Source of the DNA: Agathobaculum sp. NTUH-O15-33
Lineage (GTDB): Bacteria; Bacillota; Clostridia; Oscillospirales; Butyricicoccaceae
Assembly (NCBI RefSeq): GCF_033193315.1
Contig: NZ_CP136187.1
Location: forward strand, 186,001 to 250,000
Length of the DNA stretch: 64,000 bases
Direction of reading: 5' to 3'
Below, piece by piece: positions 52,501 to 59,580 of this stretch. The notes under the pieces were generated by a model. That model was not told the DNA's origin. It saw only the letters and a list, made by a program, of their open reading frames with translations, and did no database searches. Within the stretch, counting starts at the first letter, position 1; every line of letters begins with the position of its first letter. The translations under genes and the position numbers were made by a program.

Positions 52501-52781
52501 TGCTCAACCGCCACATGGTCGCGACCAACGCGGTGCGCAACGTGGACGAGCCCGGCCCGAACATTATCGATTTGATCGAATCGGGCAAGATCGACTATGT
52601 CATCGCATCCTCCGTCAAGGGCCGCCACCCGGAGCTTGGCTCGGTGCATATCCGCCGCACGGCGGTAGAGCGCGCCATTCCGTGCCTGACCAGCATTGAC
52701 ACGGCCTCCGCGCTGCTGCGCTGTCTGGAAGGCGACGTGAAGATCGAAAATTGCGAAATGGTGGACATCAACACGATTTAA
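49596..52781 (+). CDS. carB: Carbamoyl-phosphate synthase large subunit
   Basis: A protein of about 1,061 residues of standard length, starting at the ATG that overlaps the carA stop. It has two homologous ATP-grasp halves ([20 protein letters not shown] and [20 protein letters not shown]), [11 protein letters not shown] and [11 protein letters not shown] for nucleotide binding, [20 protein letters not shown], and a C-terminal MGS-like regulatory domain ([16 protein letters not shown]) where UMP acts in related enzymes. It makes carbamoyl phosphate for pyrimidines and arginine. Confidence 0.97.
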   Translation: [1061 protein letters not shown]

Positions 52782-52788
52782 ATCGGAG

Positions 52789-52822
52789 AAAACAGGAAGC
52801 AGCGTTGCCTGCTTCCTGTTTT
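52789..52822 (+). terminator. Terminator after carB
   Basis: A perfect 14-bp stem AAAACAGGAAGCAG with its complement and a CGTTGC loop, then T. Confidence 0.9.
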
Positions 52823-52849
52823 TGCATTATCACATGGATCCCGAACCGA

Positions 52850-54133
52850 TCATCGATGAAGTGATGATTCTGATCGAAAAAAACGGCGTGTCCGCTTGAA
52901 TAAAAAGAACCTCCCTTGATGCGTCTCAAGGGAGGTTTTTTTTCGCTCCGCCCAAATGGGCGGCAGCAATATGGCTAGAAGCGTGATGAAAAGCGACATT
53001 AAAAAAGCAAAGCTTAAATTGGAAAAAGACAAGAAAAAATCTAGTTTTGGCTCAATAAAGGTGGTCACGCCTTTGGCCCATTGTGCGGTCAGGTAGGTTT
53101 GCGCGGCCCACAACCAAAGAATGTTTTGCAAAGCGCACACGGCGGCGGGGACCAAAAAACGAAAACGTTTGCGGCGTATCGCATAAACGGCCAGTGCGAG
53201 CACGGTTAGCGCCGCAAGCCCTGTATACAGAGGAAGCAGCCATGGATGCAAGCCGGGAAAGCGCTGGATCAACTGTCCGTGTACCGCCTGAAAAGCGGCT
53301 TCATGCTGGGCGGCAAAGGCCTTGCCCTGTACGGATACGCTGGCGCGGTCATAGGCAATCAACACGCCGCCCGCCATGGTCAAAAGAAAGCTCGCTGCGT
53401 GTATGCGCCAGATAAGCGCGGGTGTTTTGGAAGAAAGGCGGCGGTAGAGCAGCGCCAGCGGGATAAGGACAAAAAGCATGATGGAGCAGCAAGAAAGAAA
53501 CAAGTACTCATACGCGGCGTTGATCGTTAAATGGGTGTAGCTGCCGGTCGGTATGGAATAAAACAGCTGTTCAAGCAGACCTGAACGGTAAAACAGGATT
53601 TGATACAAGAAGGTCGAAGCGACAGCCGCGATACATACCCCGCACAGCAGCTTTTCGCGGCGGCATGAAACAGCCGTATTGACCGTATGCAAGCGGGCGA
53701 TTTGCTGCAACCGGCGGCTATGCCAAAGAATAACGCCGAAAAAAAGAAACGGCGTAAACAGCAAAAACGCCAAATGTATCGGGCCTCTGGTGGCAAGCGC
53801 GATCACTTCCAGCAGAAGGGCGGCAATGCCCGCCAGCAGCAAACGGTCGTCCGCGCTATTGATCTGATCTTGTACCAATGCCGCGAGTTGGCTGGCGGAC
53901 GGCGCGGGCGCGCTGCCGGAATCCACCGGCTCCCCGGCGAGCAGCGCGTCGACCGACAGTCCCAGCGTTTCGGCAAGCGAGGGGAGCAGCGTCACTTCTG
54001 GAAAGCTGCCGCCGGTCTCCCATTTGCTCACGGCCTTGTCGGATACGAGCAGCCGCTCCGCAAGCTCCTTTTGCGTAAGACCAAGCGCCTTGCGGCGCGC
54101 GGCAATCAGTCGTCCGGTTTCTAGTGCGGTCAT
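52850..54133 (-). CDS. XRE-family regulator with large membrane domain
   Basis: A 427-residue protein; the ATG at 54133 (GAGAGGTGA upstream) begins the helix-turn-helix (ALGLTQKELAERLLVSDKAV, then SKWETGGSFPEVTLL). A linker and about eight or nine transmembrane helices follow. The last 30 or so codons run through a terminator-like hairpin (52908-52937) with an A8 run, which is odd and could mean that a nearer stop has been lost. A membrane-embedded regulator is inferred; the signal is unknown. Confidence 0.82.
   Translation of the reverse strand: MTALETGRLIAARRKALGLTQKELAERLLVSDKAVSKWETGGSFPEVTLLPSLAETLGLSVDALLAGEPVDSGSAPAPSASQLAALVQDQINSADDRLLLAGIAALLLEVIALATRGPIHLAFLLFTPFLFFGVILWHSRRLQQIARLHTVNTAVSCRREKLLCGVCIAAVASTFLYQILFYRSGLLEQLFYSIPTGSYTHLTINAAYEYLFLSCCSIMLFVLIPLALLYRRLSSKTPALIWRIHAASFLLTMAGGVLIAYDRASVSVQGKAFAAQHEAAFQAVHGQLIQRFPGLHPWLLPLYTGLAALTVLALAVYAIRRKRFRFLVPAAVCALQNILWLWAAQTYLTAQWAKGVTTFIEPKLDFFLSFSNLSFAFLMSLFITLLAILLPPIWAERKKTSLETHQGRFFLFKRTRRFFRSESSLHR
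52908..52937. terminator. Hairpin inside the 3' end of the XRE membrane gene
   Basis: A perfect 12-bp stem AACCTCCCTTGA with its complement, flanked by A and T runs. It is a second barrier after the carB terminator on the plus strand. Confidence 0.8.
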
Positions 54134-54243
54134 ATGGCTCACCTCTCTTTTCGTGCTTTTATAATACCCTATCCGCCGCTTTTTGGCAACCGAACGCAAA
54201 TGGAGCGCACTCCACTGTTGGTAGAGTGCGCCCAAAATGTTTC

Positions 54244-55407
54244 TTAATCAACCGCGATGCGTTTGAACATGCGGTAGTGGTTGCCGTTTTCGTTCCGGTA
54301 TTCGCCGCGCTGCTCAAAATCATATTTGTGGTAAAAGCCCTTGGCGCGTTCGTTGTGCACGGCCACATGGGCGACTAGGTATTCCTTGCCCAGCGCGCGG
54401 TACACGCTGATCGCCTGTCCAAGGATCTGCTGGGACAGGCCGCAGCCGCGGTACTGATCCTCGATGCAGAAGCCGCCGACAAGGCCGACGTTCGGCTCAT
54501 CCTCATACGAGGTGTTCATATAAACGAGCGCCGCGATCTCGCCGTCTGGCAGCACGCCGAAGGTGACCGAACGCGGGGAGATGCGCTGCAATTCCTCGAT
54601 ATGCGACAGGATCTCGTCTGGATGCACGCCCAGATCGGTGCCGTAGGCGTTTTTGTGGATCTCGCGCATGAAGTGCACAATCTTTTCCGCGTCCGCTTTG
54701 TCCAGCGGATCGGCGCGGCGGAACCAGAGCTGAAGGGTGGTCGGTTGGCCCTTGTTGTTTGTCCAGCCGATGGAGGCGAAGGTGGAAAGCTCCGCCGGTA
54801 AATGGGAGGCGTCGTTCTGGTAAACGACAGAGACCGAATCCGGCCCGTCAAATTCCAGCTTGGCCACACAGGTATTGTCGCCCCAGCCGATCTCGACCAT
54901 TTGTTCGGGCGCCAGACCGTTTGCGATGGTAAGCGCGCCGCGAATAGCCGAGCCGTGCGTGACCACGGCGAAGGCTTGCCCTTCGTGCTCGCGTACCAGT
55001 TCGCGCACGCCGCCGAGCATGCGCGCGCCCGCGTTTATGACACTTTCGCCGTGCGGCGGCGCGGCGTCCCACGGGCGGGTCTGCCACTCATGGTATTGTT
55101 CGGGCCAGAATACAGGCAGCTCGGCCCAAGTCAGGTCCTCCCAATCGCCCATATCGATCTCGCGCAGAATGGGCCGTATCTCCACCTGCATGCCCTTGGC
55201 GGCGGCGATCGCCTTTGCGGTCGTGCGGGCGCGGAACAGGTCGGACGCGTAGATCGCGTCCAGCGGTACTTCTTTGAAGCGCTCGGCAAGGTAGGGGAGC
55301 TGCTGATAGGCGCGCGGGGTGAGCAGGCTGTCATATTGGCCGTGGCAGCGGCGGTATACGTTGCCTTCGGCCTCGGCATGGCGCACAAGGTAAACGGTGG
55401 TCTTCAT
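54244..55407 (-). CDS. Histidine phosphatase-GNAT acetyltransferase fusion
   Basis: A 387-residue protein starting at 55407 with an ATGA overlap on the pyrD stop. The N-terminal 200 or so residues form a phosphoglycerate mutase-like phosphatase (catalytic His in VYLVRHAEAEGN, second His in AVVTHGSAIRGAL). The C-terminal 150 or so form a GNAT domain (GGFCIEDQYRGCGLSQQIL, AVHNERAKGFYHKYDFEQRG). Substrates are unknown. Tight coupling to pyrK-pyrD suggests a nucleotide-related or housecleaning job, but this is inference. Confidence 0.85.
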   Translation of the reverse strand: MKTTVYLVRHAEAEGNVYRRCHGQYDSLLTPRAYQQLPYLAERFKEVPLDAIYASDLFRARTTAKAIAAAKGMQVEIRPILREIDMGDWEDLTWAELPVFWPEQYHEWQTRPWDAAPPHGESVINAGARMLGGVRELVREHEGQAFAVVTHGSAIRGALTIANGLAPEQMVEIGWGDNTCVAKLEFDGPDSVSVVYQNDASHLPAELSTFASIGWTNNKGQPTTLQLWFRRADPLDKADAEKIVHFMREIHKNAYGTDLGVHPDEILSHIEELQRISPRSVTFGVLPDGEIAALVYMNTSYEDEPNVGLVGGFCIEDQYRGCGLSQQILGQAISVYRALGKEYLVAHVAVHNERAKGFYHKYDFEQRGEYRNENGNHYRMFKRIAVD

Positions 55408-56318
55408 GCGTTCACCTCTACCGTGCTGGTCAATTCGCGTACAGAGCGCACGCCGTGGGCTTCCATCCATTCCTGCATCTCTTCCAGCACATGCACGGGG
55501 GCGAGGGGATCGGCGAACAGGGCGGTGCCCACGGCGATTGCGTCCGCGCCCGCCATGAGCATTTCCACCGCGTCACGCCCGGTGCGGATGCCGCCCATGC
55601 CGATGATCGGTACGGAGACCGCGCGGCGCACTTGATAGACCATACGCACCGCGATCGGGAACACCGCCGGGCCGGATAGGCCGCCCATCACGTTGGAGAG
55701 GATGGGCTTTTTCGTTTCGATGTCGATGCGCATGCCCAGAAGGGTATTGATTAGCGAAAGCGCGTCCGCGCCCGCGTCCACGGCGGCGCGCGCGATTTCG
55801 GCAATATCGGTCACGTTGGGACTGAGTTTGACGATCAGCGGCCTCTTTGCATGTTTTTTCGCCGCGGAAACGACCTCGGTCACCATATCGGTGCGCGTGC
55901 CAAAGGCCAGACCGCCGCATTTCACGTTCGGGCAGGAGATGTTCAGCTCGATCAGATCAATATCCGCTTCGGAAATGCGTTCCACGATCCCAGCGTACTC
56001 CTCCACCGTATTGCCTGATACGTTGGCGATGATCTTGGTATCATTCTGGCGCAAAAAGGGGATTTGCTCTTCGATAAAGCGGTCTACGCCGGGGTTTTGC
56101 AGGCCGACGCAGTTTAAAATGCCCATGGGCGTTTCCGCGATGCGGGGCGCGGGGTTGCCAAGCCGCTCGTGCGGGGTCAGGCCCTTTACGCCGATGCCGC
56201 CAAGCGCGGACAGGTCAAAGAATTCGCCGTACTCATGGCCGAAGCCAAAAGTGCCGGAGGCGGTGGTCACCGGGTTTTTCAGGGTAACGCCGCACAGGTC
56301 TACCGTCATATCCACCAT
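55404..56318 (-). CDS. pyrD: Dihydroorotate dehydrogenase B, catalytic subunit
   Basis: A 304-residue FMN enzyme of class 1B. The start at 56318 is the ATG overlapping the pyrK stop (TAATG), with GGAGGTG upstream. It has NPVTTASGTFGFGHEYGEFF, the catalytic Cys in IELNISCPNVKCGG, VKLSPNVTDI and GMGGIRTGRDAVEMLMAGA. It oxidises dihydroorotate and passes electrons through PyrK to NAD+. Confidence 0.96.
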   Translation of the reverse strand: MVDMTVDLCGVTLKNPVTTASGTFGFGHEYGEFFDLSALGGIGVKGLTPHERLGNPAPRIAETPMGILNCVGLQNPGVDRFIEEQIPFLRQNDTKIIANVSGNTVEEYAGIVERISEADIDLIELNISCPNVKCGGLAFGTRTDMVTEVVSAAKKHAKRPLIVKLSPNVTDIAEIARAAVDAGADALSLINTLLGMRIDIETKKPILSNVMGGLSGPAVFPIAVRMVYQVRRAVSVPIIGMGGIRTGRDAVEMLMAGADAIAVGTALFADPLAPVHVLEEMQEWMEAHGVRSVRELTSTVEVNA

Positions 56319-57079
56319 TACCACTGCACCTCCTCTGCGTCAAATACCGGGCCGTCCTTGCAAACGTGGCCGTACCGGGTCTCGCCGTTTTCCGCGTTCA
56401 GCGCGCAGGCGCATACCAGACATGCGCCGATACCGCAGCCCATGCGCTCTTCCATGGATACCTGACAGGGCAGACCCGCTTGCTGCGCGATCGCGGCGAT
56501 CGCTTTCAGCATCGGCTTGGGGCCGCAGGCGGCAATGCCCGTAAAACCCGCAGCCTGTTGCTTTAAAACGTCGGATACAAAGCCGTGTACGCCGTAGGAG
56601 CCATCGTCCGTGCAGACGGTGGCGGGGCAGGCAAAGTCCTCTTCAAGAATAACGGCGCTTTGCGAGCGGAAGCCTAAGATAGCGCTCGGTTTCGCGCCCG
56701 CGTTCTGGGCGCACTTCGTCGCGTACAGCATGGGCGGTACGCCGATGCCGCCGCCGATGAATACCGGCTTTGCGCCCAGCTTGGCAAGGTCGAACCCACG
56801 GCCGCGCGGGCCAAGCAGGTCGAGTTTGTCCTCCGCCTTGCGCTCGGACAGCCATTTGGTGCCTTCGCCCTTGACCTGAAACACAATGCGCAGGCGCGGT
56901 GCGTCGACATCGCAAATAGAGATCGGGCGGCGGAGGAAGTTGCCCTCGCCGCATAAAATATGAACGAATTGCCCGCATTTCGCGCGCGAGGCGATCTCAG
57001 GCGCGTGAATGACAAGCTGATACAAGCCATCGGCCAGACGCGAACACTGGGCGACGGTACCGATTTCCGGATTGGTCAT
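56318..57079 (-). CDS. pyrK: Dihydroorotate dehydrogenase B, electron-transfer subunit
   Basis: A 253-residue FAD/2Fe-2S protein from the ATG at 57079 with AAAGGGG upstream. FAD contact is in FLRRPISICDV, NAD-binding in VFIGGGIGVPPML and AACGPKPMLKAI. The four cluster cysteines are in ERMGCGIGACLVCACAL and HVCKDGPVF. It pairs with the class 1B PyrD that overlaps it. The frame extends to 57133 without support. Confidence 0.95.
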   Translation of the reverse strand: MTNPEIGTVAQCSRLADGLYQLVIHAPEIASRAKCGQFVHILCGEGNFLRRPISICDVDAPRLRIVFQVKGEGTKWLSERKAEDKLDLLGPRGRGFDLAKLGAKPVFIGGGIGVPPMLYATKCAQNAGAKPSAILGFRSQSAVILEEDFACPATVCTDDGSYGVHGFVSDVLKQQAAGFTGIAACGPKPMLKAIAAIAQQAGLPCQVSMEERMGCGIGACLVCACALNAENGETRYGHVCKDGPVFDAEEVQW

Positions 57080-57109
57080 AAAAAAGATTCCCCTTTCGGT
57101 GTAGCGCCA

Positions 57110-57176
57110 TGTCATTTCCGGTTTGCGTGCCAATAACGGGCGGGCAAAATCCGCCTTGTGGTTTCACGGAATGACA
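57110..57176 (-). promoter_or_regulatory. Palindromic leader upstream of pyrK
   Basis: TGTCATTTCCG pairs with CGGAATGACA (one bulge) around a 45-base interior that holds a second hairpin, GGCGG-GCAAAAT-CCGCC. It may be a leader structure for pyrKD or a short intergenic palindrome. Confidence 0.45.
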
Positions 57177-57220
57177 ATACGGTATAGATATTTCTATTGT
57201 ACAGGAAAATGGGCAAAAAG

Positions 57221-57258
57221 AAAAGACGCGCCGCAAAATCATTTGCAGCACGTCTTTT
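57221..57258. terminator. Terminator after rplL
   Basis: A 17-bp stem AAAAGACGCGCCGCAAA with its near-complement (two wobble pairs) and an ATCA loop. Confidence 0.85.
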
Positions 57259-57271
57259 AAAAGCGGAAAAA

Positions 57272-57646
57272 TTACTTGAGTTCGACCTTCGCGCCGGCAG
57301 CCTCGAGCTTCTCCTTGATCTCGTTGGCCTCTGCCTCAGCAGCGCCTTCCTTGATCGTCTGCGGAGCGGTGTCAACCTTCTCCTTCGCTTCCTTCAGGCC
57401 CAGACCGGTGATCTCGCGAACAACCTTGATAACGTTGATCTTCGAGGAACCAGCTTCAACCAGAACGACGTCGAAATCGGTCTTGGCTTCGGCAGCGGCA
57501 GCGCCGTCACCAGCACCTGCGCCGGCACCGGCAACAGCTACGGGCGTAGCGGAAACGCCAAATTCTTCTTCCAGAGCCTTAACCAGCTCGGAGAGCTCCA
57601 TTACCTTGAGCTCTTTTACAGCTTCCATAATCTCAGCAACAGACAT
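57272..57646 (-). CDS. rplL: 50S ribosomal protein L7/L12
   Basis: A 124-residue stalk protein: an N-terminal dimerisation helix ([20 protein letters not shown]), an Ala/Gly hinge, and the factor-binding C-terminal domain ([33 protein letters not shown]). It is cotranscribed with rplJ. rpoB does not follow, as it often does; a terminator and pyrK come next. Confidence 0.97.
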   Translation of the reverse strand: MSVAEIMEAVKELKVMELSELVKALEEEFGVSATPVAVAGAGAGAGDGAAAAEAKTDFDVVLVEAGSSKINVIKVVREITGLGLKEAKEKVDTAPQTIKEGAAEAEANEIKEKLEAAGAKVELK

Positions 57647-57712
57647 GGGATATACCTCCGTTTTGTTTTAAATTTATTTTTGTTTTCTGCTTATTCAGCA
57701 GCGGGTGCTTCC

Positions 57713-58282
57713 TCAGCGGAAGCTTCCAGCAGCTACGGGAGCGGCTGCGGGGGCAAGCAGGTCGGAAACCTTCATATCCATGTTGCCATCGGCCTTCTTG
57801 ACGATCGCGTCGCACGCGATAGCAAGCTGCATGATGGGATAGTTGAAGGAGTACAGCACCTGCGCGATCAGGACTTCCTTGCTCGGCATGCTTGCGAGCT
57901 TCTGTACCTCGGCTGCGTCAACAACGGCGCCATCGAGGAAACCGGCCTTGATCGTGAAGTTTTCGTGCTTCTTGGCGAAGTCGCCCAGAATCTTGGCGGG
58001 GGCGATCACGTCGTCCGTCGTCGAGATAGCCAAAGCGGACGTACCGTTCAGGTGCTCATCGAGCGCATCGAAACCGAGCTCCTTGGCGGCGAAGCGAATC
58101 AGGGTGTTCTTGATTACAGCATAATCAACGCCAGCGGCGCGCAGCTCACGGCGGAGCTTGGTGTCGTCCTCAACATTGATGCCCTTGTAGTCGACCAGAA
58201 CGCCAGCGGGGGAATTCTTGATCTTTTCGACCAGGTTCGCAACCATTGCTTTCTTTTCTTCCAGAACCTTTGCATTCGGCAT
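57713..58282 (-). CDS. rplJ: 50S ribosomal protein L10, C-terminus frameshifted
   Basis: A 189-residue L10 that binds 23S rRNA and anchors the L7/L12 stalk. It has MPNAKVLEEKKAMVANLVEK at the start and ADGNMDMKVSDLLAPAA near the end. The frame ends AAGSFR at 57713, but one extra base (CC pair, 57726-57727) hides the usual acidic tail. In the next frame the text continues EASAEEAPAAE and stops at 57691. The tail lies beyond the rRNA-binding domain, so function may be kept; a sequence error is likely. It has a leader and promoter of its own. Confidence 0.93.
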   Translation of the reverse strand: MPNAKVLEEKKAMVANLVEKIKNSPAGVLVDYKGINVEDDTKLRRELRAAGVDYAVIKNTLIRFAAKELGFDALDEHLNGTSALAISTTDDVIAPAKILGDFAKKHENFTIKAGFLDGAVVDAAEVQKLASMPSKEVLIAQVLYSFNYPIMQLAIACDAIVKKADGNMDMKVSDLLAPAAAPVAAGSFR

Positions 58283-58296
58283 CTATATTCACCTCC

Positions 58297-58436
58297 TAAA
58301 AAATAAAAATACCCTCCCGGTGCAAAGACACAGGGAGGGTACACAGATAACATGATGATGCAGTTCCGTGTTGACCTCGGCGGGCGGCGTAATCGCCTTT
58401 TAAGCCTTGCGGCTGCCAGCTGTCTCTGACCAAGCT
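58297..58436 (-). ncRNA. Ribosomal L10 leader with attenuator
   Basis: The region upstream of rplJ on the minus strand holds AGACAGCTGGCAGCCGC and later GCCGAGGTCAAC, which fit the L10-L7/L12 autoregulatory leader. It ends in the terminator stem ACCCTCCC (58311-58318 with 58333-58340) and a T-rich tail. Excess L10 would bind here and lower expression. Confidence 0.78.
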
Positions 58437-58441
58437 CTTAT

Positions 58442-58470
58442 ATTATATAGAGTGGGGACGCGTTTGTCAA
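58442..58470 (-). promoter_or_regulatory. rplJ-rplL promoter
   Basis: On the minus strand a perfect TTGACA (58465-58470) and perfect TATAAT (58442-58447) with a 17-base spacer. Confidence 0.92.
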
Positions 58471-58511
58471 GCCAAAAACGAAAACTTTATGGAATAATTG
58501 CGAAACATAAC

Positions 58512-58543
58512 AAAAAGCCTCTCTGATGGAAGAGAAGCTTTTT
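58512..58543 (-). terminator. Terminator after agrD
   Basis: A 13-bp stem AAAAAGC..TCTCT with one G-U pair and a six-base loop, then T on both strands. Confidence 0.85.
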
Positions 58544-58592
58544 ATAAATGCAAGAAAAAGTTCTGTGCAGGTGAAAAAAACGTGGTTTTAGA

Positions 58593-58733
58593 TCACTTGC
58601 GGAGCTGCTCCGGAACCTCGGGTTGGTAAAACTGACCATCGCAAGGCATTTTACTCACGAAAATAGCGAACATGCTAATCGCGGTGGCGGCGGACATCAG
58701 AAGCTGCTTTAGCCATAATTTTTTATTTTTCAT
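58593..58733 (-). CDS. agrD: AgrD-type cyclic autoinducer peptide precursor
   Basis: A 46-residue peptide from the ATG at 58733 with GGAGGG upstream. The layout is that of AgrD: a basic amphipathic N-terminus (MKNKKLWLKQLLMSAATAIS), a hydrophobic core, then Cys31 in KMPCDGQFYQ and the acidic, proline-containing tail PEVPEQLRK. The signal would be a thiolactone built on Cys31, probably closed by the residue four positions on (Phe35), by analogy with staphylococcal AgrD. It is divergent from the LytTR regulator and sensor kinase. No agrB processing protease is in the window. Confidence 0.85.
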   Translation of the reverse strand: MKNKKLWLKQLLMSAATAISMFAIFVSKMPCDGQFYQPEVPEQLRK

Positions 58734-58782
58734 AATAATACCCTCCATAGTTTGAAAATTCCGCGCTCTTGGGCTATAATTA

Positions 58783-58811
58783 AGTATAAAAGATTGGGAT
58801 ATAAATAACAA
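58783..58811 (-). promoter_or_regulatory. agrD promoter
   Basis: On the minus strand TTGTTA (58806-58811) and TATACT (58783-58788) with a 17-base spacer. Confidence 0.75.
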
Positions 58812-58818
58812 GATAACT

Positions 58819-58852
58819 GGCATGAATTGAAGGGGAATAGGCACGAATTGCA
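58819..58852. promoter_or_regulatory. Direct repeats, candidate AgrA/LytTR binding site
   Basis: GGCATGAATTGAA (58819) and GGCACGAATTGCA (58840) are two direct copies 21 bases apart, two helical turns. They lie just upstream of the agrD minus-35 and before agrA. This is the usual geometry of LytTR regulator sites. Confidence 0.65.
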
Positions 58853-58869
58853 AAGAGGGAAGTGAAAAT

Positions 58870-59568
58870 ATGGTTTTACATATTGCGCTGGTCGAGGACG
58901 AGCCGATTACCATGGAACAAACGCAGAAAACAATCAAAAGGACAGCGGAAGAATTGCAAATGCTTACAGTCTTTCGCACCTTTGCCGATGGGTCGGAAAT
59001 AGAGGAGGACGATATCCTTTGGGCCGATCTATTCTTTCTGGATATTGAAACAAAAGAGGAAAACGGAATCGACACGGCGCGGCGCATTCGTAAGGTGACC
59101 GAGCGCACGCCGATCGTCTTTACCACAAACCATGAATCCTATTCTGTTGAGGGCTACACCGTTCAAGCGTACCGGTTTTTACTCAAGCCGATTGGGAAAG
59201 AGGATTGCATGCCTTGCTTGGAACACGCCGCCGGCTTGGCGGAGACCAAATCACAGGAAATCGTTATTCTTGCCCAGAAGGGAAAGAAAATATTAATTCA
59301 CTACCGCGATGTGATATTTATTGAAGCGGCCGAGCATTACTGCCACATTTATACGAAGAACGGCATGATCAAATACCGCAAGAAATTTGCGGAGTTTGTA
59401 GACGAGGTGCCGCAAGATCAGTTTATACAGTGTCATCGTTCTTATCTGGTAAATCGCAACAGTATTTGTTCGTGCGGCGTTCAGGGACTTTGCATGAATA
59501 ATGGTAAAAAGGTACCAGTAAGTCGTAGCTTTGCGGATAATGTAAAAGCGGCGCTGTTCGACATATGA
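58870..59568 (+). CDS. agrA: LytTR-family response regulator (AgrA-like)
   Basis: A 232-residue protein: a receiver domain with acidic pocket VEDEP, phospho-acceptor Asp in LFFLDIETKEENG and the switch Lys in FLLKPIGKED, then a LytTR DNA-binding domain (IFIEAAEHYCHIYTKNG, FIQCHRSYLVN, VPVSRSFADNV). It would be phosphorylated by the kinase 12 bases downstream and activate agrD through the direct repeats. GAGGGAAGTG precedes the start. Confidence 0.92.
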   Translation: MVLHIALVEDEPITMEQTQKTIKRTAEELQMLTVFRTFADGSEIEEDDILWADLFFLDIETKEENGIDTARRIRKVTERTPIVFTTNHESYSVEGYTVQAYRFLLKPIGKEDCMPCLEHAAGLAETKSQEIVILAQKGKKILIHYRDVIFIEAAEHYCHIYTKNGMIKYRKKFAEFVDEVPQDQFIQCHRSYLVNRNSICSCGVQGLCMNNGKKVPVSRSFADNVKAALFDI

Positions 59569-59580
59569 GGTGCCGAAACA

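Noticed and set aside
49593..52649. A 1,018-codon minus-strand open frame opposite carB
   Set aside because: carB is complete and conserved; the antisense frame has shadow composition and no motif.
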